Source: CALRGL01 sp964374035
GTDB taxonomy: Bacteria; Patescibacteriota; Patescibacteriia; UBA9934; GWF2-40-263
DNA length: 34,178 bases
NCBI GenBank assembly: GCA_964374035.1
Contig: CAYJWY010000007.1
Span: 1-34,178, forward strand
Reading direction: 5' to 3'
Positions within the stretch are counted from its first letter, which is position 1, and every line of letters begins with the position of its first letter. The position numbers were made by a program, and so were the translations under genes. Below are positions 21,974 through 34,100 of this stretch, in pieces. The notes beneath the pieces are model-generated. The model did not search any database and had not been told where the DNA came from. It was given only the letters and a program-made list of their open reading frames with translations.

Positions 21974-21998
21974 CAAGAAAGCTCTGTTTCTCCATAAT
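21970..21998 (+). promoter_or_regulatory. Consensus promoter for rpsU
   Basis: TTGACA (21970-21975) and CATAAT (21993-21998) are separated by 17 bp. The -35 box overlaps the hisS TGA stop. The leader to the GTG start would be about 25 nt and includes AAGGA. Confidence 0.88.
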
Positions 21999-22029
21999 CG
22001 CGTTACAATTCATCTAAGAAAAGGACTTT

Positions 22030-22275
22030 GTGGTAGAAGTAAAATCTAAGAAAAATGAGAGTTTTGAAAGCTTGTTGCGCCGTTTTACGCGTCGCTTGCA
22101 ATCAAGTGGTAATGCGCTTGAAGCGCGCAAGATGCGTTTTCGCAGATCCGTGCCAAACAAGAACGCACAGCGTCAAAGTGCGCTTCGTCGAGAGGCTATT
22201 CGCGTGAAGCGAGAATATCTCATGCGCATCGGCCAACTGGTAGAAGAACCTCGCGGCGCGAAACGACGCAATTAA
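22030..22275 (+). CDS. rpsU: Ribosomal protein bS21
   Basis: The 81-residue basic protein of the 30S subunit matches bS21. It has the N-terminal VEVKSKKNESFESLLRRF, the central RFRRSVPNKNAQRQSALRRE and a basic tail ending AKRRN. It starts with GTG at 22030, preceded by AAGGA with 4-5 nt spacing, one of the few recognisable Shine-Dalgarno sequences in the window. A strong promoter lies directly upstream. bS21 affects initiation and anti-Shine-Dalgarno access, which is relevant in a genome with few such sites. Confidence 0.93.
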   Translation: MVEVKSKKNESFESLLRRFTRRLQSSGNALEARKMRFRRSVPNKNAQRQSALRREAIRVKREYLMRIGQLVEEPRGAKRRN

Positions 22276-22290
22276 GGAGCGGGCGGGCAT

Positions 22291-22315
22291 CCACCGTCGC
22301 CATGGGCTATGGCGG
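22291..22315. repeat. Copy of the palindromic repeat found in the intron
   Basis: CCACCGTCGCCATGGGCTAT followed by GGCGG differs from the intron copy at 4975-4998 by about three changes. It can fold through CGCCAT/ATGGCG. It contains an in-frame ATG (22302) that is not the real start of the next gene. Confidence 0.7.
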
Positions 22316-22349
22316 ACTGGAAGCAAGACCCACACCTACAACAACGGGT

Positions 22350-23117
22350 ATGAATCTTTTGCAAAAGATCACAGCCGACATGAAAGAGGCAATGAAATCA
22401 AAGAACAACGCAACGCTATCCACGTTGCGTTTGTTGCTTTCAGCGCTCAAGTATAAGCAGATCGATGTTCAGCACGATCTGAGTGATCAAGAAGTGCAGA
22501 GTGTCATCAAAACACAAGTCAAGCAGTTAAAAGATTCGATAGTTTCCTATGAACAAGGTTCGCGTGCCGACTTAGTTCAAGCAACACTCCTCGAAGTGAC
22601 GATTCTTGAAACCTACCTCCCCACTGAGCTCGACGACGCGGTTCTTGAGAGCATTGTAAAAGAAGCGGTGACCCATTCCGGAGCCAAGGGCAAGCAAGAT
22701 ACGGGAAAAGCTATGGGTGCCGCAATGAAGGCTGTGGCGGGAAAGGCGGACGGATCGCGCGTAAAGCAGATCGTTGAGCGGCTGTTGAGCGTCTTTGCCC
22801 TTGTGGCCATCGGGTTGAGTGTCAGTCTTCCCGCGCGCGCCGCGTTGGATTTTTTTGCTTCCGATAACATTTTTCAAACGGGCGTTGCCGCTCCCTCTGA
22901 CGTCATTATTGGGTTGAAAGTTGTGCGCGTGTTGTTGCTTTGGATAGGTTTGTTTGCTATTAACACAATCTTGATTGGAAGTTTCGCATTTATGGTCGCG
23001 TCAGGACGAGATGACGACCAGAAAAAAGCCATGGGTCAAATAACCTCAGGCTTTGTGGGTTCTGTGGTCATTGCACTGTTGTTTGTGGTCTCAACGGTGT
23101 ATATCGACCTGCTCTAA
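22350..23117 (+). CDS. YqeY/GatB-like domain fused in frame to a pilin-like two-helix module
   Basis: Residues 1-146 are a complete YqeY protein (LLQKITADMKEAMKSKN, LSTLRLLLSALKY, then TYLPTELDD and GKAMGAAMKAVAGKADG), a family related to the GatB tail and tied to tRNA amidotransferase biology. It ends at the usual YqeY C-terminus (VKQIVERLL). The frame then continues without a stop into a signal-peptide-like helix (147-164, LSVSLPARA) and two helices (about 186-215 and 233-252) around FMVASGRDDDQKKAMGQITS. That matches the T4SS_pilin-like module of the next two genes. A TTG at 22785 could start the second part separately. The ATG at 22350 is the family start. A terminator follows. Confidence 0.85.
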   Translation: MNLLQKITADMKEAMKSKNNATLSTLRLLLSALKYKQIDVQHDLSDQEVQSVIKTQVKQLKDSIVSYEQGSRADLVQATLLEVTILETYLPTELDDAVLESIVKEAVTHSGAKGKQDTGKAMGAAMKAVAGKADGSRVKQIVERLLSVFALVAIGLSVSLPARAALDFFASDNIFQTGVAAPSDVIIGLKVVRVLLLWIGLFAINTILIGSFAFMVASGRDDDQKKAMGQITSGFVGSVVIALLFVVSTVYIDLL

Positions 23118-23130
23118 CTAGATAGAACCA

Positions 23131-23151
23131 AAGAGCCGCAGGGCTCTTTTT
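23131..23151 (+). terminator. Rho-independent terminator
   Basis: AAGAGCC-GCAG-GGCTCTT forms a 7-bp stem followed by TTTG. It separates the YqeY-pilin gene from the next gene, whose start is 78 bp further on. Confidence 0.85.
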
Positions 23152-23228
23152 GAATTCATCCACATCTTGCCATACGAGAAATGCTGGAAGTGCGATAAAA
23201 TAGATGCACCATATCACCCAAACGCATC

Positions 23229-25157
23229 ATGCGTTTTCACAAAGCATTTTCTCGATATATTTTTGCTCACGCGGCAACCATCGTTTTGCTTGCGGTTTGT
23301 ATTTTTGCGATCTTTTTTTTGAAGGTGGATGTTGCCTCTGCCATAAGCCATCCAGGGAATTCGACAGCCTTTGAACAGTTCGGTGAGGCGGTTCGTCTTT
23401 CCGACACAAGCCCCATCATCATCATTGCTCGCTTGATCAGACTCTTTCTCGGATTTCTTGGCATCATCATGGTGATTCTCGTGATCTATGCGGGATGGCT
23501 GTACATGTCCTCGCTTGGCGAACCAAAAAAGATTGAGAAGGCCAAGAAGCTTTTGAAGAACATGATCATCGGAACGTTTATTGTGTTGTTTTCGTTTTCC
23601 ATCTCGTGGTGGATCTTAAACACTCTGCTTACAGCTTCTCAGGGAACATCGCAATCTCCAACCGCACAGCGATACGCCGAACCGCTCAGAGGTTCCCTTG
23701 GAGCCGGAATCATCAATTCCCACTATCCGCCCAATCAAGCCGTTGATGTTGCGCGTAATACAAGAATTTTTGTTGAATTTAAGGAGGCTATTTTACCGGA
23801 GTCTATAGGAACGTTTGCGGCGGGTCAGTCGAGTGGTCCGCTCAATGCCGCGAATGTCAAAATTTATAAGACGGCTGAAGGGAGGGGAAGCGCACTTGCC
23901 GCGAATGCCGTGACCGTCTTGGTCGATCAGAGCTCAAGAATTTTCGTGTTTCGCCCCTCAGCGTATCTCGGTTCATCGCAAGAAGACACAAACTATACTG
24001 TTGAGCTTTTGTCAGGCATCCTCAAAGCAAACGGCTCGGCCGCGTTTACGGGAGCTTACAGCCGTGGTTACAACTGGGTTTTCCAAGTTGGAACGGAAAT
24101 TGACGTGACACCTCCCACAGTGGTTTCAACCGTTCCTGCAGATAACGCAACAGAACCTCGCAATGTGACCGTTGAAATTACGTTTAGTGAGGCAATGGAT
24201 CCCATTGTTTCGACGGGAACGTATGCTCAGGGTGGTCAAAATCAGTTTACAAATATCGGGGTGAAATTTGATCCTGCAGATCTAGACACCGCAGACTTGA
24301 CAGATGACGTCTTTGTCCCTGGAACGTATGAAATTAGCAATGGCTATCGAACCGTCAGCTTCACAACAACAGACGCGTGCGCACAAGATCCTTGCGCAGA
24401 CACCATCTTTTGTTTACCGCCAGACGAACTCAATCGCGTGAGCATAACGGCTGGCACTGTTGACCCGGCAAATATTCCGCAAGCCCTCTTGATTGGGGCT
24501 CTTCCAAATGGGTTAACTGATGCTTCGGGGAATTCTTTGGATGGAAACGCAGATGGAAAGGCTTGCCAGGGAATCGCAAACGCGCTTGGTTGTCCGGAGG
24601 GCGGACAGGATGGCTATAACTGGAATTTCACAACAACAGGGCAGATCAACACTACAGTTCCGCATATTACAAGATTGGAACCGGACATGAATGAGGGAGA
24701 AATTTCGTTAACGGATCCCATAAAGGCTACGTTTAGCACAGTCATGAAGGGCTCAACGATCAGTTCAAGTAACGCGTCCCTCTGGCCTCAGAATTATGCT
24801 GGCGCCGTCATCGATTCTTGGTGGTTTTATCCTTCAAAGTCAGATTCCGTGGCGGCCGCGAATGCCCCTTCGGTCACGACGATTTTTCTTGAACATCCAA
24901 CGCTGGTTGCGCCCGAGCAGGGAGCGGAATTTTATTATCCTGTGTTTGGTCGAGGTTTAAAAAGTTCGTATCAAATCTGCATGTTGCCGGCGGCTGTTGC
25001 GAATACGGATTGTGCGGGGGTCGCAGATCCTGTTACAAGAAATAAACCTTTTTGTTGCGGTGTGTCGCAGGGTGCGTCCGGTGTTTCTTCGGCCACACCG
25101 TGTGCGATTCCTGCTATCGGTGCTCAGCCAGCTCGACCACTTCCATTACGACCATAG
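23229..25157 (+). CDS. Pilin-like membrane module with Ig-like (Big_5/SbsA-type) domains
   Basis: This 642-residue exported protein starts with a signal-like helix (about 13-38, ending ASA). Two helices follow (about 66-94 and 112-135) around YAGWLYMSSLGEPKKIEKAK. This spacing and the Lys-rich loop match the T4SS_pilin-like family of CPR bacteria. The rest is extracytoplasmic, with repeated Ig-like domains of the SbsA/Big_5 kind. They start at about residues 155 (INSHYPPNQAVDVARNTRIF), 292 (PPTVVSTVPADNATEPRNVT) and 478 (PHITRLEPDMNEGEISLTDP); each has an FSxxM-like strand. A few Cys pairs are present. The stop is 3 bp before the next start, so the two genes are coupled. I infer a surface-exposed component of a secretion or adhesion apparatus. 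Confidence 0.85.
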   Translation: MRFHKAFSRYIFAHAATIVLLAVCIFAIFFLKVDVASAISHPGNSTAFEQFGEAVRLSDTSPIIIIARLIRLFLGFLGIIMVILVIYAGWLYMSSLGEPKKIEKAKKLLKNMIIGTFIVLFSFSISWWILNTLLTASQGTSQSPTAQRYAEPLRGSLGAGIINSHYPPNQAVDVARNTRIFVEFKEAILPESIGTFAAGQSSGPLNAANVKIYKTAEGRGSALAANAVTVLVDQSSRIFVFRPSAYLGSSQEDTNYTVELLSGILKANGSAAFTGAYSRGYNWVFQVGTEIDVTPPTVVSTVPADNATEPRNVTVEITFSEAMDPIVSTGTYAQGGQNQFTNIGVKFDPADLDTADLTDDVFVPGTYEISNGYRTVSFTTTDACAQDPCADTIFCLPPDELNRVSITAGTVDPANIPQALLIGALPNGLTDASGNSLDGNADGKACQGIANALGCPEGGQDGYNWNFTTTGQINTTVPHITRLEPDMNEGEISLTDPIKATFSTVMKGSTISSSNASLWPQNYAGAVIDSWWFYPSKSDSVAAANAPSVTTIFLEHPTLVAPEQGAEFYYPVFGRGLKSSYQICMLPAAVANTDCAGVADPVTRNKPFCCGVSQGASGVSSATPCAIPAIGAQPARPLPLRP

Positions 25158-25160
25158 ATC

Positions 25161-28100
25161 ATGCGCGTTCCATCCAAAATCATCTTGAAACAATACACGA
25201 TCTGCATCCTTCTAAGTGTTGCACTCTTTTTGGTTGTTCCCGGCGTGTTTGACTTGGCGCCAAGCGTTCATGCCCAGGCGCTGACCGCTGACGAGCTCTT
25301 CAGCGGTGGGGGAACAAACGAAGACGCCTCATCGTTTGCGAAAGAAATCGGACTGTCTAGCAGTGTCTCGCTTACGGAGATGATCACTCGACTCATCCGA
25401 ACCTTCCTCGGATTTCTCGGCATTATTGCCGTGATTCTCATGTTGTACGCGGGGTTCTTGTACATGACGTCGGCTGGGGATCCAAAAAAGATTGATACAG
25501 CCAAGAAGATCATCAAGAACGCCGTGGTCGGTCTTGTTATTATTTTGTTTTCATTTTCGATCGTTCACTTCATTCTGCAAAAAGTTGTGGAGGCTAACGT
25601 GGGCGGTGGCCAAGCAGGTGGGGGTGGCGCAGGTGGGGGTGGCGTTGGCGTTGAGAGACAAGGATTATTTCAGCTCTCAAGCTTGAACACGCAGTGCGCC
25701 GCGACAATTCGAAACGTCCAGTTGCAATTTGTTTTCTCTCAAGATGTCGATCCCGCTACGGTGAATGCAGGTATTTCCGTGACCAAGGATGGTGTGCCTG
25801 TTGATGGTGTGTTTGCAACAACAGGATCACTTGTGACCTTTACGCCTCGTGCCGCTTGTCCGGAACCAAACGCGGCTGAGCGCTGTTTTGACCCGTCGTC
25901 GAATTATCTTGTCGTCTTGCTTCCTGGTGTCCTGCGATCAACAAGGGATAAAGTATTGAACTGCACAGCGTTGTCACCGTGTTCGTATTCTTTCATTACA
26001 GGAGTGGGCATTGATGGCACCGCTCCTACGCTCAGCATGAGAAGTCCTGCTGATGAGGCAAACGTTTATGTTGGAACGTATGAATTGCTTCAAGCGGACA
26101 CACGCGATGACATTGGCGTTTCGAGCGTAAATTTCTATGTGGTCGATGATCGTTCCGTGCTTTTTTCCTCAGGGCTTGATCGCTCATCTGCTCGTGAGCT
26201 CGTTCAGCAAAACGGTCTCAATACATTCTCTTCTGATATTGCAAGACAATGGAATACTACCGGTTACGTTGCAAATTCTCGCTACGACCTTTGGGCTTCT
26301 GCGCGAGATTGTGCGGGTCATACAGGCACGGCCGAGCGTATTCAAGTCACTATGCGCGCGTCGTCGTGCACAAACGAGATTTTGGATGCTGATCGCGGAG
26401 AGACCGGGACTGATTGCGGGGGTGATCCAGAAAACGCAAATTTTTGCGGAGTCTGCGATGGTGAGGCGTGTTCAAACAATGGTCAATGCGCTAGTGGACT
26501 GTGTGAGAACGGCCGTTGTACTACCACAACATACATCTCTGAGATTTCACCGGGGGATGGCGCTGTAGCAAACCTCGTGACCGTGAAAGGTGCGGGTTTT
26601 GGCGCTCAGCCAGGAACCGTAACATTTTTGGGGACGTCAGAGGCGGCTGACGACAGGGTCGTTTCAGCCTATCAATGTGGTGCGAGTGTTGAGTGGTCAA
26701 ACAGGGAAGTCATCGTCCAAGTTCCGGTCAACGCCGTTGATGGACCCATCAAGATTACGCAGGCGGGTGCTCAGCCAAAAATGGACGCCACAAATGATTT
26801 GTTCGGTCCCGCTATTCGCGACTTCGATGTCAATCGCATCACGCGACCTGGTATTTGTTCCTTGAATCCATCCTCCTCACTGTCCGGCACGCCTGTTGCA
26901 GTGACGGGTTTGGGATTTGGGGCGGCGCGTGGTTCATCTACATTTTATTTTAACAATTTTGAGGCGAGTGCTTATAACGCCTGGGCACCAGCACTGCTGA
27001 ACGTAACCGTACCAAACGCCGATGCGGGGCAGTATCCGGCGCAAGTATTTACCGGAGATTCTTTCTGTGTCAATCCGATTGACGGTACCTCCGACAATCG
27101 CGTGTGTTCTAGTGACGCAGATTGTGTGCTTCGAGTGAGTGAATTTTGTGGAACCTCGTGGTGTACAGAGACGCTTTCATATTGTTCCGCCTCGCGTCCT
27201 TGCGCTGCAAATTCCGGACGTTGTGAATCTGTGCGCGTGGGTTCAAACTCTCGCACATTCACGGTTCAACCTCGAGTCAATAATGTCGCCCCTTCCATCA
27301 CGCGTGTAGATTCCGGATGGAAAGCTTGTCGGAGCGCTAACCTCAATAACAATGGCAGGGTTTGCGGAAGCGATGCAGAGTGTGGAGATAATTCCACATG
27401 TGAAGAGGCTCCAAACTGGGGGCCGATTGGGCAGTATGTCACCATTTACGGAACGAATTTTGGATCCACACGAGGAACGGTATGGTTTAAGGACGTTGCA
27501 AATGATCTAAGGGCGCAAGGTGACGCTCAGTTTCCGCCCTTGTGTGAGACAAGTTTTTGGACAGATACATCCATTACCATCAAGGTTCCACCAACGTATG
27601 CTCCGCAATCGCCGAATACTGCGCTTAATGGAATTTCTCACAAGCTTTTCGTTACACGACAAGATAACGTTTCATCCAACGAGGTTGATTTTGTCGTTCG
27701 CAAAGGGCCCATGGATGTTGTTGGTCCCTCGCTTTGTCAAATTTCTCCGACTGCCGGCCCTGTTGGTACGAACGTTACACTGGTGGGAGAGAACTTCGGT
27801 GCAAACAAGGGAAATGTAAGGTTTTATAACAACGTAAATGCCGCGCTGGACCCTATTATTTGGCAACCCACATCGATTTCAAGCGTGGGGGTTCCGGCGG
27901 CTACAAAGAGCGGTCCTGTTAAGGTACTCACCTCCACAGCTCTTAGCTCAAACAGTCTGAACTTTACGTTTGGTGACTGTCGCGTGGATGCGGGGCTTTG
28001 TCAGGGTGACGGCGTGCAGAATTGTTGCGCTGATGGCGCTTGCCGAGGTACCTGCTCACAGGATCCTCCGCCAGCCCACGTTGCCTACCGCGTTTCGACC

Positions 28101-31100
28101 GGGCCAATTCCCATTGCTCCGGTTGTGATTCAGCGATGTGACGCGGATGTGATTTCTCCAAGTCCTGCGCTCATGCACTCGCAAAGCGCAAATATTTGCC
28201 TGAACGCCGTCATCACGGCATCCTTTGGCTTGCCAAGAGCAAATGAGCGACCAGAGCTCACAGCCATGGAACCGTCTACCTTATTGGGTGGTATTGTCGT
28301 TGAGCGTTGTAACGCAAACGCGGCAACAGTAGAGAACTGCCCTAATAATTCTTGGGTCGTTGTTGAAGGTGTTAAAGGGAATGACGAGAGCTCGGTCACG
28401 TTTGATCCAAACGAGGATTTACTCCCAGGTGGCGTGTATCGCGTAACGTTGAAGGGAGGTTCGGGCGCGAATGCGATTCGACGAGCTGGGGCAAACAATA
28501 CGGGCGCGCCTCTGGAACAAGATTACGTGTGGATCTTTCAAGCTTCCTCGAATTTGGCACGATGTGAAGTTGGTTCTGTGAACGTTTCGCCATCGGAATT
28601 TACAGCCAACGATGCAGGTAATCTTGCATATTCCGCACAACTACTCGCGAGAAATGATCGATGTGTTTCGCTCTCGTGCGATCGTTATTCGTTGCAATGG
28701 GAATCAGATGATCCAGCCAAAGCCAATATAGCCAATCCTCAACCAGCGCAATCAGTTTGCACAAATACCGTTACCGCCAATGCAGAGACGAATGTTGGGG
28801 AACCTGTGGAAATTGATGCACAGGTGAGAAACGTTGCGGGTTTGCCTGAAGACACAGGTCTGCTCACCATCGACTTTTTGGATCCCACGGTAAAGTCGTT
28901 TTTTCCAAACTGTCAGGAAGCCTGTGTGAACATGATGCCGACGATTGTGTTTAGCCGAGCGATGAGAGCCGACACCATTACCCAAAACACGATCGAAGTC
29001 CTGAAATGCCAGGACAGTCTTTGCTCTACAGCGCAGGGAGAATTGTTGCCGGTTGATTTTAACATCACTCCAACCCTCATCGAAGACGATGTTACCGTAA
29101 CGTTGGGATTTGCCAATAGCACATTGGAAGCAAACACATGGTATCGCGTTATTTTGAATGCGGATCAAATTCTTTCCGCGTCAGGCGTTGCGCTTTCTTC
29201 ATCCGGATCAAATTTTGGCGATGAGATGAATCTGTTTTATCCAGGAAAATTTTCTTGGAAGTTTAAAACAAAAGTTTCCGGGGTGAGTTGTGCGTTGGAC
29301 AAGGTGATCGTTCAACCGCCGCTTGTTGATTTGAAATTTGTCGGAGAACGTCAGGAGTATTCCGCAACCGGCCGAGGTGAGCCTGATGATTGTTCCGCGA
29401 TCGGACAACCGCTTCAGGGCGGGGATCTTGCATGGAGGGCTTGGACATCGCTTGATAAAACACCGGAGAAAAGTATTCAGTCATCAACAGATGTCGCGCA
29501 GATGTTGGGTGGGGGAGGTGGAAGCATTTCATTAGCTCTCAATCTCCCCTCGTGGTGTTCATCGCAATGTTTGAATATCGGCTCGGATGTAACCGCCGGG
29601 GAACCTGTGTGCGGAGATGGAAGACTGGATTATAGTGTTCCTCCCGACGCGGCCGGTTCGGTGGTTGCCGAGGCGGAAGAATGTGATACACAAGGAGATA
29701 TTGCAAACGGGGACGGATGCAGTTCGCGGTGTTTGAAGGAAGGAATGAACGCTTGTGCACAGCGTGATGATGAGGATTGTTGTGGTGACGGAGTGGTTCA
29801 ACCACTTGAACAGTGCGATGACGGTAATTCCGCGATTGGTGACGGATGTTCTGCCAGATGTTTGAATGAAGGTTCCGCTTCCGTGCGCTCCACGTGCGGT
29901 GACGGACGCATTGATCACGCGGCAAACAGAGGAGGAGAAGATTGCGATGATGGAAATTTGATCAACGGTGATGGATGTTCATCCAATTGTTTGTATGAGG
30001 GCGCGCCCTCGTTTGCACGTCCCTATACGATTTGTGGAGATGGCCAGAAAGGCGTTGGTGAAGATTGTGATGACAGCAATTTCCTCGACGGGGACGGATG
30101 CAGTTCGCAGTGCTTGAACGAAGGAAGGAACGCCTGTGGAAATCCTGCAGTTGCTCCCTGTTGCGGAAACAGGTTTTTGGAACTCGGAGAAGATTGTGAC
30201 AATGCAGATGTCGTCAACGGCGACGGATGTTCTTCGAGATGTCTGAAGGAAGGCTCGTCCGCGTTCACGAGCATTCCGACTTTCTGTAGAGATGCTCAGC
30301 TGATATTATCGGCAGAGGAATGTGAAGCCGTTGCGAATGCCCAGAATAATCCGCAAGCAGTGCGCGGGTATGGTGTTGCTGAGATTAAACCAACCGCTTC
30401 TCTTGAAGTTGACCCTCAAACACGCTACGCGATTTCAAAGGTAAGCGCCTCAAGTTTGTCTCCGGGCGGACAGGTCAAAACAGGGGAGGCAACACTGCGT
30501 TTACAATGTTCGTGTCAAACGGACACCATGTGTGGAGACCCAAACACCCTAGGTTGTGGGCTTTCCAATTGTTGCTATCAGCGTCCTGATGTTGTTTCTG
30601 TTCAACCAGCCGCAAATAACGTTGCTAACGCTTATTGTCGAAATACGGCCGTTTCCGTGCTTTTCACCGAAGAAATGAAAGAAGCGCTTCTTGGTGTTAC
30701 GGATACCGATAACAACGGAACGATCTCGGGACAAGAGTGGAATGGAAATATTCGGTTAAAGCTGATCCAGGTAAAAAACCCTAATAACGTTTTTGTAGAT
30801 GTTGTGAGTCAACCGAATTTATTCAATTCCTGCCCCGATACATATCTTAAAACGGCTTATGCGCCAGGGTTGAGTGGATTTATTCAGCAGGCTTGGTTCA
30901 AGATCAAGCAAATCTTCTTCTCATTGCTTGGTCGATCTGCACAAGCCGGTAATAATGATTTCTCGTGTCTTGTTCCGTTAAGATTTGAGACCGTGACTTT
31001 GCCCGATGGCAAGCAAGATGTGTTTGTGAAATTCGATCGCGCGCTTGAAGCCAATGCAACATATCAGCTCTTCGTGCGAGGCGAATCTAATGCAAACGAC

Positions 31101-34100
31101 GCCGTCAAAGAGGGTGTGCAGAGTCTGCAAGATGTTGGCATGGTTGGATCGTTCAATCGCGTTTTTTATGTGGGAAATGAAATTTGCCGTCTGGACGCTG
31201 TGGAGGTGGAAGATCTTGGAAAAGCAGTTTTGGATGCATCTCCCTACGAAGGTACAAGCCCCAATTTCTTTTCTCGCAAGGGCGAGGAGCACACCTTTGT
31301 GGCAAGTCCGCTTTCTTATCGTCCGGGAGGAAGGCGGGAACCTATCCAAGGTGTGAACGATTATAAATGGACTTGGGATTGGGCATCGACGATAGCGGAC
31401 AACGCGGCACAAACAAATGTTGTTTTAAAAAAAACAAATGAACCCGCGGACAATGAAAGGTCACCGTCAACGGTACACTTCATTGCACAAGGAAATAGCG
31501 GACAAGAAACCGTTATCGCAACCGCAACGATTCAAGGCAATGCTCCACAGCCATCCATTTCAGGTTCAACAGAAGTGGTTGCGCTTATGTGTGAGAATCC
31601 GTGGCCATCCATTCCCAATGCGTCTCCATGGGTTCCGTTTATAGAAAGTGTCAAGAATACAAATTTTTCGATGTTCTATTGTCGTGACCAAGGTGTGGAT
31701 GGAACCGCGGATGACCTACCGGCGATAACCACGCCGCCGATTATTTCCCAAACGCCTGGATTTCTTCTCGAAGCGATTTTTAACATCGCAGGAACAAGAG
31801 ATGCGATTGGTGTTCGTGTTGTTGCAAATCCAAAGTATCTTTCGCCGGAAGCGTGGTTTGAGGAGCAAGGGTTTATCGGTTCAGCGTCTTCAACAGAACT
31901 CGACGGATATCCGGCTGTGCAGTCAGGAAACACCATGTATGTTGCCGCGGCGAATCGAAACGGAAATATACTTTATCCAAACATCTACGCCATTTCATTC
32001 AATCCCGATGCCGGAGAAATCGCAAAAGAAATTTTTGCGCGTGTCCTGAAAAATTTCCGATTTAATGACAAGATGAGTGCGGACAACATCACAAGAGAGG
32101 TCACGAATGTGCGTTTGTGCAAGGTTGGTAACTCCTATGCCTCCAAAGGCGATGCATTCATCGGGTGCTCATGGGACGGTGATTGTGTTGAGTCTTGTTT
32201 GGAAGGAGTCTGTTCACTCTCGGGCGAGGCTTGTGCCACCACGAACGACTGTCTTTTGAAACCGCAATTGATTACTTTTTGTGACGCACAAAAAGATAAG
32301 TTACGTCGCGACATGAAGCGATTGATCAGTGTGAGAGAAGTCGCGAAGCTGTTGAGTGACTACGGAACAGAAAACGGACGTTGTTCGGTTTCAAAGGAAC
32401 AGGCATGCTCAAAAGATGCCCATTGTCCTGGAACGGAGAAGTGCATGAAGACGTACCCCACGATTCAAGACGGAACATTCATTCCTTCGCGAACCATCAG
32501 CAAGTGGCCATCGTGGTCCGCGCAATTAAGCAATGCCATTGGAAAAACCGTTCCGCTTGACCCCATCAACAAGTTTTACAACGCGTGTTCCATCGATGGC
32601 TATGAATCCGCCACGTGTTGGAATCCATCCGTCAGTCAATTTCAATGCCCGGCAAAATCGCAAGTGTTCGGCTATCGCAGTGTTGGAGAAGAACAATATG
32701 AATTTTTGGCGCAACTGGAATACGGCAGTGCGAAATGGCACAACCAAATAGATACAAAGGTTTGTGAAGACGGTCAGACGCTCTGTTCCGTTGATCTTGC
32801 AGATGGCGGTTCCACAGATTGTGCGGGAATAGGAACATGGACTTCAGCAATTCCGCCAGAACTTGATCAGATTGGAAAATGCGGGCGGCTTTCTGCGCGC
32901 GATACAGCCATGATCAAGGTAGAATACGCGCATCCAAATGTGGGTAGAGATGCTTTGGTGTTAGATGGAAATTCGGGGTTTTATAAGCCAAATTCACTGT
33001 GCAACAATAGTCTTTTTGGTGCGCAAGGTGCGTGCGGCGATGGGGTTATCAGTGGGAATGAAGAGTGTGAGCTCGGAGATGTGAGTACAGAGTCATGCAC
33101 AAGAATAGTAGTTGGTAATCCAATACCAGTACCAGGAAAAGGAAATGTTGCTTGTAAGGCTGATTGCACAGGCTTCCAGACATGGCTTGAAGCCACTGTG
33201 GCCGGTGCGGAATGTGAACCGTTTGCTTGCGGAAACGGCATTGTTGAGGCGGCAGAAGTTTGTGACGACGGAGACCTCAATGGAACCTACGGCCGTTGTG
33301 GAAATAATTGTACTTATGGCGGCGCCAGCGGAAATGCGTTTTCGTGTGGCGATGGGTACTTGGCAGGGCCGGAGGAGTGCGATTGCGGATCGGATCAAAA
33401 TCGACGCGGCGCATCTCCCGTACAGATTCAGGCAGGAAGTTGGGCGCAAACGCGCGTTGGAGATCTGTGCGCTGTTGGAAATGGTCAATATCGTCAACAA
33501 GGTTCCTGTTCCTTTGACTGCAAACAATCTGGTCCCTCCTGCGGCGACCGCGAGGTGAACGGTCCGGAGGTTTGCGACGGCGATGTTGTGAATTACGGCG
33601 GCAAACTCTGTTCTGCTGGTGCGATTGGAAGCCAATGCAATACAAACGCGGATTGTGGTGTTGGTGGGGTGTGTGGTGAAACACCGAATTCAGTCGCGTG
33701 TGCCAAAACAGTGGATGCTAACAATTGTAATCTTCCGGCCGGAACGTGTGCGGGAGATAACCAGCGCACTTGCAGTAAAAATGAAGATTGCGACGCTGGT
33801 TATGAGCAAGTACGCACACGCGTCTGTACTGCAGAATGTACCTGGAATCCAGCGATGAATGGATGGACCGAATGTCGCAAAGCCGCCTCCGCGTTTTGTG
33901 GCAACAGGATCACAGAAGGCACAGAAGAATGTGACGATGGCAACTTGTCCAACAACGACGGTTGTCTGAACACCTGTCGCAAAAATGTGTGCGGCGACGA
34001 TCGCGTCAACATCGGCGTGGAGTCCTGCGACCGAGGCGCCAGAAACGACGTACCCTGCGCGGCACCCTACGGACAGTCCTGCAACTACTGCACACGAACG

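Noticed and set aside
22302..22350. Upstream ATG extending the YqeY protein by 16 residues
   Set aside because: It lies inside a palindromic repeat, and the extra residues are not family-like.
33112..33558. 148-codon open frame in another frame, plus many smaller ones from 25492 onward
   Set aside because: All are shadows of the continuous giant reading frame, whose protein shows clear domains.
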